Below are positions 1-9,161 of a stretch of DNA of 64,000 nucleotides, one piece after another (position 1 is the stretch's first letter; every line of letters begins with the position of its first letter). Source of the stretch: CALBPI01 sp963922335 (GTDB lineage Bacteria; Pseudomonadota; Gammaproteobacteria; Steroidobacterales; Woeseiaceae); the NCBI GenBank assembly GCA_963922335.1, contig CAWUIB010000006.1, positions 62,001 to 126,000 of the forward strand, read 5' to 3'. The translations under genes were made by a program, and so were the position numbers. The notes under the pieces were generated by a model that was given only the letters and a program-made list of their open reading frames with translations, was not told where the DNA came from and did not search any database.

Positions 1-774
1 TCGATCGGTAATGCGCGAAGTCTTCGCGGCGGCAGTCTGCTGTTAACACCCTTGCGCGCGGTAGATGGCAATGTCTATGCATTGGCGCAAGGTAATCTGA
101 TTGTCGGCGGTTTTGGTGGTGAGGGGCTCGATGGGTCGAGAATCACCGTGAACATCCCGAGCGCCGGTCGGATTCCGTCCGGCGCCACAGTGGAACGCGC
201 GGTCTCGACCGCCTATGCCGATGTCCCGATGGTCATGCTGAACCTGCACACGCCCGACTTCACCACAGCGACGCGTGTTGAAGGCGCCGTGAATGAATTG
301 CTGGGTCCTGGTACTGCGGAGGCGATTGACGCCGGCAGTATTCGAGTGGCCGCACCGCAAAGACCGGGAGCGCGAACCTCATTCTTGAGTGTCCTCGAGA
401 ACATTGAGGTGGATCCGGCGCCGGTAGCGGCGCGCGTCATCATCAACTCGCGTGCGGGAACGGTCGTGATCAGTGACAACGTGACTGTCACGCCGGCTGC
501 GGTCGCGCATGGCTCGCTTGTCGTCACCATCAGTGAGCAACCTTTCGTGAGCCAACCGGAACCGTTTGGTGCCGGTGAGACCGTACTCGCCACGGATTCC
601 GAGGTCAGCGTTGAGGAAGAAGAGAATCGCATGTTCCTGTTTGCGCCTGGCACGAGTCTCGATGAAATCGTGCAGGCGGTGAACGCCGTGGGCGCGGCAC
701 CTGGTGATCTCGTTGCGATTCTGGAAGCACTCAAGCAGGCCGGTGCGTTGCGCGCCGAGCTGATCGTGATCTAG
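1..774 (+). CDS. flgI: Flagellar P-ring protein FlgI (3' part)
   Basis: The reading frame is open from the first base of the window and ends at TAG 772-774, giving about 257 C-terminal residues of a family usually about 370 long, so the start lies upstream. The opening residues SIGNARSLRGGSLLLTPLR and the following VDGNVYALAQGNLIVGGFG are characteristic of FlgI. FlgI forms the periplasmic P ring around the distal rod in the peptidoglycan layer and normally enters the periplasm by a signal peptide, which is outside this window. The stop is two bases before flgJ, the usual gene order in polar flagellar loci, so the two are surely cotranscribed. Identification is firm; only the truncation by the window edge limits it. 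Confidence 0.96.
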   Translation, partial: SIGNARSLRGGSLLLTPLRAVDGNVYALAQGNLIVGGFGGEGLDGSRITVNIPSAGRIPSGATVERAVSTAYADVPMVMLNLHTPDFTTATRVEGAVNELLGPGTAEAIDAGSIRVAAPQRPGARTSFLSVLENIEVDPAPVAARVIINSRAGTVVISDNVTVTPAAVAHGSLVVTISEQPFVSQPEPFGAGETVLATDSEVSVEEEENRMFLFAPGTSLDEIVQAVNAVGAAPGDLVAILEALKQAGALRAELIVI

Positions 775-776
775 CT

Positions 777-1643
777 ATGACCAGCGTCACCGACTTTACT
801 CAGTATGCGGCGCTCCGAGCTGATGCTCAGGCGAATGACGATGCTGCGCTGCGGTCGGTGGCGGAACAGTTCGAAGCACTGTTTGTACAGCAAATGCTGA
901 AGAGCATGCGAGATGCCAGCTTCGGCGACCCGTTTTTTCCGGATACGGGCGGACATCAGGTCTACCGCGACCTGCTCGACCAACAATTAGCATCGAACAC
1001 GGCAGAGCGCGGTGGCATTGGGCTTGCGGACATGATCGTGTCGCAATTGCAGCCGCGAGCACCGATTCGAGTGCCCAAGGCCGTCGTTCATGATTCGCCG
1101 GCGGGATGGTCCGATCCCAAATCGTTTGTCGCCGACGTGTTACCGCATGCGAAGAAGGCGGCAGAACGACTCGGCGTTTCCCCGCTGGCGGTGCTGTCGC
1201 AGGCTGCGCTGGAAACGGGTTGGGGCCAGAAGATGCCGGTATCCGACCGTCAGCAGAGCAACAACCTGTTCGGCATCAAGGCCGGTGGGAGCTGGGGTGG
1301 CGACAAGGTTGAACAAGCCACGCTGGAATTCCGTGATGGCACAGCACAACGTGAACGAGCCGAATTTCGGGCATACCCGTCTCTCGAGGCCAGTTTCTCC
1401 GACTACGCGGCGTTTCTCGGCAAATCGAGATATCAGTCAGCCTCGAATACCGGCGATGACGTTGGCGGTTTCGCTGACGCGTTGCAGGCTGCTGGCTACG
1501 CGACCGACCCAAATTATGCACGCAAGATTCGGCGGATCGCCGGCAGTGAAACCATGCGTGACGCATTGGCGGCACTCAAGCAGGACGATCTGTTGTCGCT
1601 ATCAACTCAACAAGCTGCGCCGGAATCCGGCCGTGGCCCGTAA
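777..1643 (+). CDS. flgJ: FlgJ, rod cap and peptidoglycan hydrolase
   Basis: 288 residues with the two-domain layout of gammaproteobacterial FlgJ. Residues about 20-95 are the rod-binding/cap domain (FEALFVQQMLKSMRDA). Residues about 125-275 are a glucosaminidase-type muramidase domain with the motif ALETGWGQK, in which E146 is the likely catalytic acid, followed by NNLFGIKAG. FlgJ caps the growing rod in the periplasm and cuts the peptidoglycan locally so the rod can pass. ATG 777 is two bases after flgI. The dual-domain form, rather than the split form seen in many alphaproteobacteria, fits the assignment to Gammaproteobacteria. Confidence 0.96.
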   Translation: MTSVTDFTQYAALRADAQANDDAALRSVAEQFEALFVQQMLKSMRDASFGDPFFPDTGGHQVYRDLLDQQLASNTAERGGIGLADMIVSQLQPRAPIRVPKAVVHDSPAGWSDPKSFVADVLPHAKKAAERLGVSPLAVLSQAALETGWGQKMPVSDRQQSNNLFGIKAGGSWGGDKVEQATLEFRDGTAQRERAEFRAYPSLEASFSDYAAFLGKSRYQSASNTGDDVGGFADALQAAGYATDPNYARKIRRIAGSETMRDALAALKQDDLLSLSTQQAAPESGRGP

Positions 1644-1658
1644 CGGGGAGCACTAGCT

Positions 1659-3536
1659 GTGACCATTATCAGCACCGGCACGGATGCGCTGATCGCTTTT
1701 CAACGATCACTGGATACCGTGGCCCAGAATATCGCCAACGCCAACACGCCCGGATATAGCCGGCAGAACGTAACGCTGCAGGCACGTACGCCGCAGTTTG
1801 TGGGCTTCGGTTTTCTCGGTCGCGGCGTTGAAGTTGGGTCGATTACGCGCAGCTACAGCGAGTTCCTGACACAGCAAGTTCAAACGGCGGGTTCCTCGGC
1901 ATCGAGATTCTCAACACTGGCGAGCTTCGCCGCCAGGGTCGATGACCTGCTGGCGGATCCGGCGGGCGGATTGTCGCCGGCATTGTCCTCATTCTATGGT
2001 GCGGTTCAGGACTTCTCGAGTGACCCGAGTTCGGCTACGCGCACTGCGGTCTTTGCCGAGGCCGGAAATCTGGTCGCGCGTTTCGATGCGCTCGATCAGC
2101 GTCTCGTCGAAACGACACGCGAAACCACGCAGGCCATCGAGCAATCCGTCGCTGAGATCAATCAGCTGGCTACGCAGCTTGCGCAACTGAACCAGCAAAT
2201 CGGTCGTGGTGACGGCAACGCACAACCCAACGATCTGCTCGACCAGCGTGACGAAGTCGTACGCCAGTTGGCAGAGCGTGTGGATGTCGCAACGGTCACG
2301 GATGCATCGGGCAACATCAATCTGTTTATCGGCAACGGTCTGTCGTTGGTAGTGGGTACGCAACAGTTCCCGATCGATGTGCGCCAGTCTGAATTCGACC
2401 CTACCCGCCGTGAGGTCGTGTACGAGGGTCTGAACGGCACGATTCCTATTGAGAACGTACTGACCGGCGGCACACTTGGCGCATTACTTGAGTTTCAAAA
2501 CGATGTGCTCGACCCCAGCCGTCGTGCGTTAGGGGCGACGGCGAGCAGCCTCGTACAGACTTTCAATAGTCAAAATGCACAGGGTTTTGATGCCTTCGGT
2601 GACTTCGGACAGGATATTTTTTCGATCGGTGGCCCGCAGGTCGTGGCTTCTACTTCCAATTCCGGGACCGGCGCAATTGCTGTCACTGTTGAGGATCTCG
2701 GGCAGATTCGAGATACCAACTACCGGTTTATTGATGAGGGCGCGGGATTTCGTCTCGTGCGAAGCGATACTGGTGAAGTACTGCCATTGACGGGTTCTGG
2801 CACCAGTGCCGATCCTTTTCGTGCCGGGGGGCTGGCGATCGTACTGACTGGGTCCACCGATGATGGTGACCAGTTCAGCATCGAGCCGACACTGGCTGCG
2901 ATCGACGGGCTGGGTCTGACAGCGCGAAACGGCAACGCGTTCGCGGCTGCGGGTCTGCTACGAGGCGAAGCGGCGACGACCAACCTCAGTGATGCCGGCA
3001 TTGATGATGGCACGGTAGTCGATTTTGCCAATCCGAATCTGCTCGATTCAGCAACGATAACGTTTGTCTCCCCAACGTCGTTCCAGGTGAATGGTGGGCC
3101 GGTACAGGTTTTCACGGCAGGTTCGCCGATCACGGTCAATGGCGCAGAGTTCCAGCTTTCGGGTACACCCGCGGCAGGCGATCAATTCACGGTCGGACGC
3201 AACACTGCTGCCGAGGGCGACAACCGCAACGCGCTGCTTCTGGCGGCGACGCAGGATACAGAGGTCCTCCAGGACGGCACGCTATCAATCGGTCAGGCTT
3301 ATGCGCAGTTGGTCGCAGACGTCGGCAGCGTGACCGCGCGTGCGCAGGCCAGTGCGGAGGCACAGCAAGTAGTGCTGGAGAGCGCTGAAAGTCGTCGACT
3401 GGAAGTTTCAGGTGTAAATCTTGATGAAGAGGCGGCTGACCTTATCCGCTTTCAGCAAGCTTATCAGGCTGCAGCACAGGTGGTCAGCATCGGCAGTGAG
3501 TTATTTGATGTGCTGCTGAACGCCACCCGGCGATAG
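1659..3536 (+). CDS. flgK: Flagellar hook-associated protein 1, FlgK
   Basis: 625 residues, GTG start at 1659 with GGGGAG about 10 bases upstream. The N terminus (AFQRSLDTVAQNIANANTPGYSRQ without the last residues) carries the flagellar rod/hook/HAP signature, and the C terminus (VNLDEEAADLIRFQQAYQAA) the matching HAP C-terminal coiled-coil motif. FlgK is exported by the flagellar type III apparatus and forms the first hook-filament junction layer. Residues about 330-500 are a glycine/serine/threonine-rich variable region, as expected for the surface domain. It lies 15 bases after flgJ and 13 before flgL. Confidence 0.96.
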   Translation: MTIISTGTDALIAFQRSLDTVAQNIANANTPGYSRQNVTLQARTPQFVGFGFLGRGVEVGSITRSYSEFLTQQVQTAGSSASRFSTLASFAARVDDLLADPAGGLSPALSSFYGAVQDFSSDPSSATRTAVFAEAGNLVARFDALDQRLVETTRETTQAIEQSVAEINQLATQLAQLNQQIGRGDGNAQPNDLLDQRDEVVRQLAERVDVATVTDASGNINLFIGNGLSLVVGTQQFPIDVRQSEFDPTRREVVYEGLNGTIPIENVLTGGTLGALLEFQNDVLDPSRRALGATASSLVQTFNSQNAQGFDAFGDFGQDIFSIGGPQVVASTSNSGTGAIAVTVEDLGQIRDTNYRFIDEGAGFRLVRSDTGEVLPLTGSGTSADPFRAGGLAIVLTGSTDDGDQFSIEPTLAAIDGLGLTARNGNAFAAAGLLRGEAATTNLSDAGIDDGTVVDFANPNLLDSATITFVSPTSFQVNGGPVQVFTAGSPITVNGAEFQLSGTPAAGDQFTVGRNTAAEGDNRNALLLAATQDTEVLQDGTLSIGQAYAQLVADVGSVTARAQASAEAQQVVLESAESRRLEVSGVNLDEEAADLIRFQQAYQAAAQVVSIGSELFDVLLNATRR

Positions 3537-3549
3537 GAGTTAGAAACCC

Positions 3550-4743
3550 ATGCGCGTCAGTAATCTAGGATTCTTCAACAGGGCGGTCAGCAATATTCAG
3601 AGCGTGCAGCGCGAGTTGAATGCGGTGCAGGAGCAAATTGCGACGGGACGCAGAATTCAGCAGCCCTCGGATGATCCCAACGGTGCCGCGCGCATCCTCG
3701 ACTATCAGGAATCGCTGGCGACGCTCGAGCAATACCAGCGCAATACCGAGCTTGCGAGCAACCGCTTGCGATTGTCTGAGGACACCCTGACACGCGTCAC
3801 TGAAACGCTGCAGCGGGTTCGCGAGCTCACCCTGCAAGGCGCGAATGCGTCGCAAACAAACGAGACACGAGCGTTTATTGCCACAGAGCTGAATGAGAGT
3901 ATCGAGGATCTTCTCGGCTTAGCGAACACCCGCGATGCGAGCGATCAGTTCCTGTTTTCTGGTTTTCAGGCGGGCACCCAACCCTTTTCGCGCACCGCGA
4001 CCGGGTTCACCTACAACGGTGACGATGGCCAGCGATTCATTCAGGTGTCTGCCAGTCGCCAAATCCCTGACACGAATTCGGGTGACGAGATATTTGGTCG
4101 TATTCGTGAAGGCAATGGTCAGGTGCTCGTGACTCGAGCGACCGCGAACACCGGAACGGGCGTTGCCGTTAATGAAGTGCAAGGGCGCGTGCAGAACTAC
4201 AATTTCGGACGCTTCGATATTGTCTTTACTGCACCTGATGCTTTTGAGGTTCGTGATGCTCTGGGCGCGGTCGTATCCACTGGTGCTTTTGCGCCTAGCG
4301 ATACCATTGCCGCCGGGCCGGCTCGCGTGCGCATCGACGGTGAGCCTGATGTCGGTGATACCTTCGCCGTCGATCCGGCACCGAATAACGACGTGTTCTC
4401 GATCGTGCAGGGAATCGCAGATGCATTGGCGACCGATTCCGATGATCCACAGGAACGTGCTGTTCTGGACAGCGCGCTAAACCGCGGTCTGGAAGGCCTT
4501 GATCGCGCGCTTGAGAGCGTCCTTGAGGTCAGAACGAGTATCGGATCGAGGTTGTCTGCGGCTGAGTCTCAGCTGGATACCAATCTCGGCACAGAGCTTG
4601 TGCTTCAGGAGGCGTTGGCAGGCGTGCAGGATCTCGATCTTGCGGAGGCTGCCTCAAGACTGGCCGCACAGGCGTCCGCTTTGGAAGCCGCGCAGCAGTC
4701 ATTTATCCGAGTTCAATCCCTGTCATTGTTTAACTTCCTCTAG
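3550..4743 (+). CDS. flgL: Flagellar hook-associated protein 3, FlgL
   Basis: 397 residues. The N terminus (MRVSNLGFFNRAVSNIQSVQ, then LNAVQEQIATGRRIQQPSDD) is the flagellin-like D0/D1 helix of FlgL, with the family motif GRRIQQPSDDP. The C terminus ends in a flagellin-like helix (AASRLAAQASALEAAQQSF). FlgL forms the second junction layer between hook and filament and is exported by the flagellar type III system. GAG of TAGGAG precedes ATG 3550. It is the last gene before a 237-base gap that holds the fliC promoter, so the flgI-flgL unit probably ends here, though no strong terminator is visible. Confidence 0.95.
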   Translation: MRVSNLGFFNRAVSNIQSVQRELNAVQEQIATGRRIQQPSDDPNGAARILDYQESLATLEQYQRNTELASNRLRLSEDTLTRVTETLQRVRELTLQGANASQTNETRAFIATELNESIEDLLGLANTRDASDQFLFSGFQAGTQPFSRTATGFTYNGDDGQRFIQVSASRQIPDTNSGDEIFGRIREGNGQVLVTRATANTGTGVAVNEVQGRVQNYNFGRFDIVFTAPDAFEVRDALGAVVSTGAFAPSDTIAAGPARVRIDGEPDVGDTFAVDPAPNNDVFSIVQGIADALATDSDDPQERAVLDSALNRGLEGLDRALESVLEVRTSIGSRLSAAESQLDTNLGTELVLQEALAGVQDLDLAEAASRLAAQASALEAAQQSFIRVQSLSLFNFL

Positions 4744-4855
4744 CGTTACTGGCGGGCTTCGTGACCTGCATCACGTTTTACGTGTCTCTTTCTCAAGCAC
4801 CCGTAAACCTGTTTTTCTATTGACGGCCTCGACGGTCGATTGACACAGAAAACCC

Positions 4856-4882
4856 TAAAGAAAGTTGACGCTTACACGATAA
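4856..4882 (+). promoter_or_regulatory. Sigma-28 (FliA) promoter of fliC
   Basis: TAAA at 4856-4859, exactly 15 bases, then CACGATAA at 4875-4882, against the FliA consensus TAAA-N15-GCCGATAA (4/4 and 6/8 matches). The predicted start lies near 4889, giving a leader of about 90 bases before ATG 4981. The rest of the 4744-4980 gap holds a 10-base palindrome GTGCATGCAC at 4904-4913, a short CACGT/ACGTG repeat in 4770-4785 and the ribosome site TAGGAG near 4965. No convincing terminator for flgL was found. Confidence 0.75.
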
Positions 4883-4980
4883 CTGTGTTGAGCGACTCGC
4901 AAAGTGCATGCACATGATGAGTTGCGTAACCGGTAGCGGAACGCGAGCCGGACAGTAGCAAAACTAGGAGTCTTTAACTC

Positions 4981-6429
4981 ATGACACAGTCGATTAACAC
5001 CAACGTAGCGTCACTCAACGCCCAGCGAAACTTAAGCCGTTCGCAGGGTCTGTTGAACACCGCTCTGGAACGATTGTCTACCGGTCTCCGCATCAACTCC
5101 GCAAAAGACGATGCTGCCGGTCTGGCGATTTCCGAGCGTTTCACGACGCAGATTCGCGGCCTCAACCAGGCTGTACGAAACGCTTCTGATGGTATCTCTC
5201 TGGCACAGACTGCTGAGAGTGCACTCGGTGAGCTTACCAACAACCTTCAGCGTATTCGTGAGCTGTCTGTACAGTCTGCGAACGCGACCAACTCCACCTC
5301 TGACCGCGCAGCGTTGAACGAAGAAGTTCAGCAGCGTTTGGCGGAAGTTGAGCGAATCGCTTCACAGACCTCTTTCAATGGATTGAAAGTTCTGGACGGC
5401 ACATTCGGCAATGCCGGCTTCCAGGTCGGCGCTAATGTCGGCGAGAAGATCAACGTCTCTCTGACCACCGGAGTTCGCACTTCGCAGATCGGTCAGATCG
5501 CGACGCTGCAGGGTGCCGCGGTCAACGACACGGCTATCGCTGCAGGTAACCTGTCGATTGCTGTTGGCGGTGGCGCTGCGGTTGAGATTGGCCCCTCTGC
5601 TTCTGACAGCGCGGGTGATAAAGCCACGGCGATCAACAACTCCGGTGTCACCGGGTTGACGGCGACGGCAACCACGACGGCAGTCAGTGCGTTTACGACC
5701 CTGGCTCAGGGTGCTGCAGATGATGGTGACGAAACCTTCACGCTGCAAATCAACGGCGAAGCGATCTTCACGGCGGAAGCGGTCAGTGGTGGTGCAACCA
5801 TTACTGCGCAGAACCTCGTTGATCGAGTCAACCTGTTCGCGAATGACACGGGTGTTACCGCTTCGACCGACGGCACGGACGTCACGTTCACCGCCGTCGA
5901 CGGTCGTAACATCGACATTCTGCAGACGGTTGCTGGTACCGGTACCGCGGGTGGTCTGACGACCGCAGGCGTCGCTGGTTCGCTCGCGGGTGCTGCGGAT
6001 AACGTGGTTAACCGTGGTCAGATCACGCTGACAGCAACTGACAACATCTCGATCACTGGCGGTGGCGAAGCTCTGATCGGCTTTACCGGTAACACCTCGA
6101 TTGCTCGCGATACCTCGGGTTTGGATAACGTGTCCGTAGACACCGTCACCAATGCTGAAGAGGCCATTCAGCGTGTGGATGCTGCACTGACGACGATCGC
6201 ATCGCTGCGTTCCGAGTTTGGTGCTATCCAGAACCGATTCGATTCAACGATTGCAAACCTGCAGACGGTTAGCGAGAACCTGTCCGCTTCGCGCGGCCGG
6301 ATTCTTGACGCTGACTTCGCGGCAGAAACAGCTCAGCTGACAAAGGCACAGATCCTGCAGCAGGCCGGCGTATCGGTCCTGACTCAGGCGAATGCTCAGC
6401 CTCAGCTTGCTTTGAGCCTGCTGCAGTAA
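4981..6429 (+). CDS. fliC: Flagellin FliC
   Basis: 482 residues. The conserved N-terminal D0/D1 helix (INTNVASLNAQRNLSRSQ, then LSTGLRINSAKDDAAGLAIS) and C-terminal D1/D0 helix (ending in LTQANAQPQLALSLLQ) bracket a variable surface region of about residues 180-390 rich in threonine, alanine and glycine. It is the single flagellin gene seen in the window and polymerises into the filament after export by the type III apparatus. A well-matched sigma-28 promoter lies upstream and the chaperone gene fliS follows at 8319. Predicted size is mid-range for polar flagellins. Confidence 0.98.
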   Translation: MTQSINTNVASLNAQRNLSRSQGLLNTALERLSTGLRINSAKDDAAGLAISERFTTQIRGLNQAVRNASDGISLAQTAESALGELTNNLQRIRELSVQSANATNSTSDRAALNEEVQQRLAEVERIASQTSFNGLKVLDGTFGNAGFQVGANVGEKINVSLTTGVRTSQIGQIATLQGAAVNDTAIAAGNLSIAVGGGAAVEIGPSASDSAGDKATAINNSGVTGLTATATTTAVSAFTTLAQGAADDGDETFTLQINGEAIFTAEAVSGGATITAQNLVDRVNLFANDTGVTASTDGTDVTFTAVDGRNIDILQTVAGTGTAGGLTTAGVAGSLAGAADNVVNRGQITLTATDNISITGGGEALIGFTGNTSIARDTSGLDNVSVDTVTNAEEAIQRVDAALTTIASLRSEFGAIQNRFDSTIANLQTVSENLSASRGRILDADFAAETAQLTKAQILQQAGVSVLTQANAQPQLALSLLQ

Positions 6430-6488
6430 GCGATCGCTGATGTCCTGGCGGAGTGGCAAGGAAGCCGCTCCTGTCTGAGGAGATCGAC

Positions 6489-6896
6489 ATGGAAAAGATT
6501 GATGGAATTTCCCTTGCGGTGGCTAAGTCTGCCGCAGTGGGAACGGCGAAAGCCTCTGAAGAAAACGGGACGCGGAGCGTCTCAGGCGACGCCCAGCGTG
6601 CAGAAGGAGTTGCACGGGGCGTAGCTGACCCGCTCGCCACTGAGCGAACAGCAGCGCAGCGCGAGGTTGTCGATGAGGCGGCCGTCGAGCAGGCGCTCGA
6701 GGAGATTCGGGAGATGGCACAGCGTGTCGCTCCACAACTCAAGTTCGAAAACGACCGTGAGAATGATGTGGTTATCATTAAGGTACTGGACCGGGTAACC
6801 GGCGAGATCATCCGTCAGTTACCGCCGGAGGCGGTAGTTGACGCCCAGGCTAAGGGTCTGGATGGATTACCAACGCTCATCGCGGATTTCGCCTGA
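6489..6896 (+). CDS. flaG: FlaG family flagellar protein
   Basis: 135 residues from ATG 6489, chosen because GAGGAG lies eight bases upstream; the frame is open further 5' to 6453 but without a ribosome site. The first 60 residues are low-complexity and polar, and the C-terminal half carries the FlaG signature VIIKVLDRVTGEIIRQLPPE. FlaG proteins occur between flagellin and fliD genes in polar flagellates and influence filament length; the molecular role is not established. The 59-base gap after fliC contains a weak GAGTGGC/GCCGCTC hairpin at 6451-6470 without a T run, so read-through from fliC is likely. Confidence 0.85.
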   Translation: MEKIDGISLAVAKSAAVGTAKASEENGTRSVSGDAQRAEGVARGVADPLATERTAAQREVVDEAAVEQALEEIREMAQRVAPQLKFENDRENDVVIIKVLDRVTGEIIRQLPPEAVVDAQAKGLDGLPTLIADFA

Positions 6897-6917
6897 TCGC
6901 AGCAAAGGAATGTTGAT

Positions 6918-8309
6918 ATGGTCGGTATAGTCTCATCGGGCATCGGTTCCGGTCTCGATATTCAGGGACTGGTCCAGCAGCTGGTCGCTGCGGAGGGGCA
7001 AGCTACCTCGCAGAGATTGCTGGTGCGCGAGACGCGGTTCCAGGGTGAGCTGTCAGCACTCGGTAGTCTCCGTGCCGCACTCGACGAGTTCAAGACCGCT
7101 GCTGAGAGGCTGAGCGAGGCCGAAATCACGGCAGCGCGTGCCGCGACCAGTAGCGACGAAGATTCAGTTAGTGTCACAACCGACACCGATGCCGTACCTG
7201 GTGAATATGAAATAGAAATTGTGCGCCGTGCAACCAGTGCGCGATTAACTTCCGGCATCTTCGCCAGTCAGTCTGCGGCCGTAGGTACGGGCACGCTGAC
7301 TCTGACCGCAGGCGGCGAGTCATTCTCTATCGATATCAACGGCGAGGATAATTCTCTTGCCGCGATTCGCGATGCGATCAACAACGCAGAGGACAATACC
7401 GGCATCGAGGCGTCGATCATTAACGCTGCGAGCGGAAGCGTCATTGTCTTCTCAGGATCGGAGACCGGTAGCGATGCGGCCGTATCGATTGCGCAGAGCG
7501 GCGGCGATGGTGGTCTTGCGGCGCTCACGTTCGATCCGGAAGCGGGCAGCAACCCGCTCACACTGTCCCAGGAGGCACTCGATGCACAGGCGAGGGTGAA
7601 CACGCTCGATGTGTTCAGTGCCACCAATACCTTCGATTCTGTTATTGACGGCGTGACGTTCACCGCCCGAGCAGCGACAGAAGGTGAGATTGTGAGAGTC
7701 TCCGTAACCAATGATACGGACGCGGTTAAAGGCGCACTGTCGACCTTTACCGTGGCGTATAACTCGTTTGTGGATACGGTCAACCAGCTCGCTGCTTTCA
7801 ATCCGGAAACAAACGAGGCGGGTCCTTTGCAGGGCGACGCGACACTACGATCCGTCACCAATCTTTTGCGAACCGAACTCTCAGAGAGCACGGCAAGTGC
7901 AGCTGCTTCGCTCGATACTCTGACTGAGATCGGTATCAGTCTGGATGAGAATGGCAAACTCAATATCGATGATGCACGCCTGGACACGATCCTCGCGGAC
8001 AATTTTCGAGCGGTGCAAAACCTGTTTTCGGCAGACGACGGTTACGTCTCTAGGTTGACGGGCGTCATCGAATCATTCACAGGTTCCGATGGCATCTTGG
8101 AAACGCGCACCGACGGGATTCAAAGCAGTATCGATGGGATCGCACTGCAGAACGAAGCGTTGAATCAACGACTGGTTAACCTGGAGGCGCGTCTTTTGCG
8201 TCAGTTCAACGGACTCGACAGTTTGCTCGCACAGCTAAACAGCACGTCCAACTTTCTCGCCGCCCAGCTTTCAAACTTGCCAACACCCGGCGGAAATAAC
8301 GGCAGCTAA
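6918..8309 (+). CDS. fliD: Flagellar filament cap protein FliD
   Basis: 463 residues. The N terminus (GIGSGLDIQGLVQQLVAAEG) matches the FliD_N domain, and the C-terminal FliD_C domain ends in a coiled-coil segment (LQNEALNQRLVNLEARLLRQ) followed by FNGLDSLLAQLNSTSNFL. FliD forms the cap at the tip of the filament beneath which exported flagellin folds. Its position between flaG and fliS is the standard order. ATG 6918 has AAAGGAA upstream. Confidence 0.96.
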   Translation: MVGIVSSGIGSGLDIQGLVQQLVAAEGQATSQRLLVRETRFQGELSALGSLRAALDEFKTAAERLSEAEITAARAATSSDEDSVSVTTDTDAVPGEYEIEIVRRATSARLTSGIFASQSAAVGTGTLTLTAGGESFSIDINGEDNSLAAIRDAINNAEDNTGIEASIINAASGSVIVFSGSETGSDAAVSIAQSGGDGGLAALTFDPEAGSNPLTLSQEALDAQARVNTLDVFSATNTFDSVIDGVTFTARAATEGEIVRVSVTNDTDAVKGALSTFTVAYNSFVDTVNQLAAFNPETNEAGPLQGDATLRSVTNLLRTELSESTASAAASLDTLTEIGISLDENGKLNIDDARLDTILADNFRAVQNLFSADDGYVSRLTGVIESFTGSDGILETRTDGIQSSIDGIALQNEALNQRLVNLEARLLRQFNGLDSLLAQLNSTSNFLAAQLSNLPTPGGNNGS

Positions 8310-8318
8310 GGACCCCTG

Positions 8319-8717
8319 ATGTACGCCAACACGCAAGAAGCTACCCAGAAATACTCGGCATCCGCTGCGGAGCAGGTCGCGGATAGCGGAGATGGCTACG
8401 CGATCATTCGATCATTGCTCGCAAAGCTGATCGCACGCCTTGGCATGGCGCGCCATGGTATCCAAGCGAATGAAATGGCGATGAAAGGCGAGCAAATCGG
8501 CATGGCGATAGAGACGCTTAATGTGTTGCAGGTCGCGATCGACGAGAGCCATGATGCGACGCTAGCCGGCAACCTTGTCGCACTTTACGACTACATGTCG
8601 CGTCAACTTCTCCACGCCAACCTGCATAACGATACGACGATCCTTGATGAGGTTATTGACCTTGTTCGCGAGATCAAATCTGCTTGGGACGCGATCGGCG
8701 AGTCGGCCAATGGATGA
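8319..8717 (+). CDS. fliS: Flagellin export chaperone FliS
   Basis: 132 residues with the FliS features: a short N terminus MYANTQEATQKY, a helical bundle core (GMAIETLNVLQVAIDES) and the segment LVALYDYMSRQLLHAN, close to the conserved LxxLYxYMxxxL motif of the family. FliS binds the C-terminal D0 helix of flagellin in the cytoplasm, prevents early polymerisation and delivers it to the FlhA export gate. It starts 10 bases after fliD and its 3' end overlaps the next gene by eight bases. Confidence 0.95.
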   Translation: MYANTQEATQKYSASAAEQVADSGDGYAIIRSLLAKLIARLGMARHGIQANEMAMKGEQIGMAIETLNVLQVAIDESHDATLAGNLVALYDYMSRQLLHANLHNDTTILDEVIDLVREIKSAWDAIGESANG

Positions 8718-8973
8718 ACTTCAGGTCATCGAGCACGGCATATTGCGGGCGGTCGACGCCCGGCAGTGGGACGATGCATTGGCTCTGGCGGGCGAGCGCG
8801 ATAACCTCGTCCGGAAGATATCGACGAGCTTGTGCCCGGAGCAACTGAGAGATCTCTCGACCAGGAATTCAGAGTTGCTGGCCGTCGTCGTCAGCGCACG
8901 CGACTCCGAGCGGGAGAACCTCGCCAGCTTTCGAAAAAACATGAACGCCGCTCGAGCGTACACCTCGACATAA
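8710..8973 (+). CDS. Small FliT-like flagellar export chaperone (putative)
   Basis: 87 residues from ATG 8710, overlapping the end of fliS by eight bases. The frame extends further 5' inside fliS, but translation from 8710 (MDELQVIEHGILRAVDARQW) gives a small, charged, predicted all-helical protein. Length, helical character and position directly after fliS fit FliT, the FliD chaperone, whose sequence is poorly conserved. No diagnostic motif is visible, so the call rests mostly on gene order. Alternative: an unrelated FliS-coupled small protein. Confidence 0.6.
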   Translation: MDELQVIEHGILRAVDARQWDDALALAGERDNLVRKISTSLCPEQLRDLSTRNSELLAVVVSARDSERENLASFRKNMNAARAYTST

Positions 8974-9025
8974 ATTCAACATAGAGCTCTCCTGTACTTT
9001 CCATAATGTGATCGTCTCGACATAA

Positions 9026-9046
9026 CGCTGAAATCTCAGCGCTTTT
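9026..9046 (+). terminator. Hairpin terminator after the fliC-fliT unit
   Basis: A perfect 6-bp stem CGCTGA (9026-9031) and TCAGCG (9036-9041) with loop AATC is followed by CTTTT. It lies in the 188-base gap between the fliT-like gene and fleQ, where one transcription unit should end and the fleQ unit begin. TTGACC at 9081-9086 resembles a sigma-70 -35 box but no good -10 is seen at proper spacing. The short T run makes efficiency uncertain. Confidence 0.5.
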
Positions 9047-9161
9047 GTCTAACAATCTGTGACCTGTCTCACGGTTCTCTTTGACCTCCTGTCTATGCTG
9101 TAAGCGTCGCAAGGTAGCGACACGACTTTTGATTCCAAAGTCATAGCAAAGGGACAGGCTT

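Noticed and set aside
2326..2350. TTATCGGC inside flgK as a minus-strand sigma-28 -10 box
   Set aside because: No TTTA at 15 bases and it lies in coding sequence; a chance match.
4752..4775. GG...GC pair after flgL as a sigma-54 promoter
   Set aside because: Spacing is 11 or 12, not the invariant 10, and the -24 box is poor.
4904..4913. Palindrome GTGCATGCAC in the fliC leader as an operator
   Set aside because: Ten-base palindromes are not rare and no second copy or known regulator pattern was seen.
6451..6470. Hairpin between fliC and flaG as a terminator
   Set aside because: One wobble in a 7-bp stem and no T run; at most a processing site.
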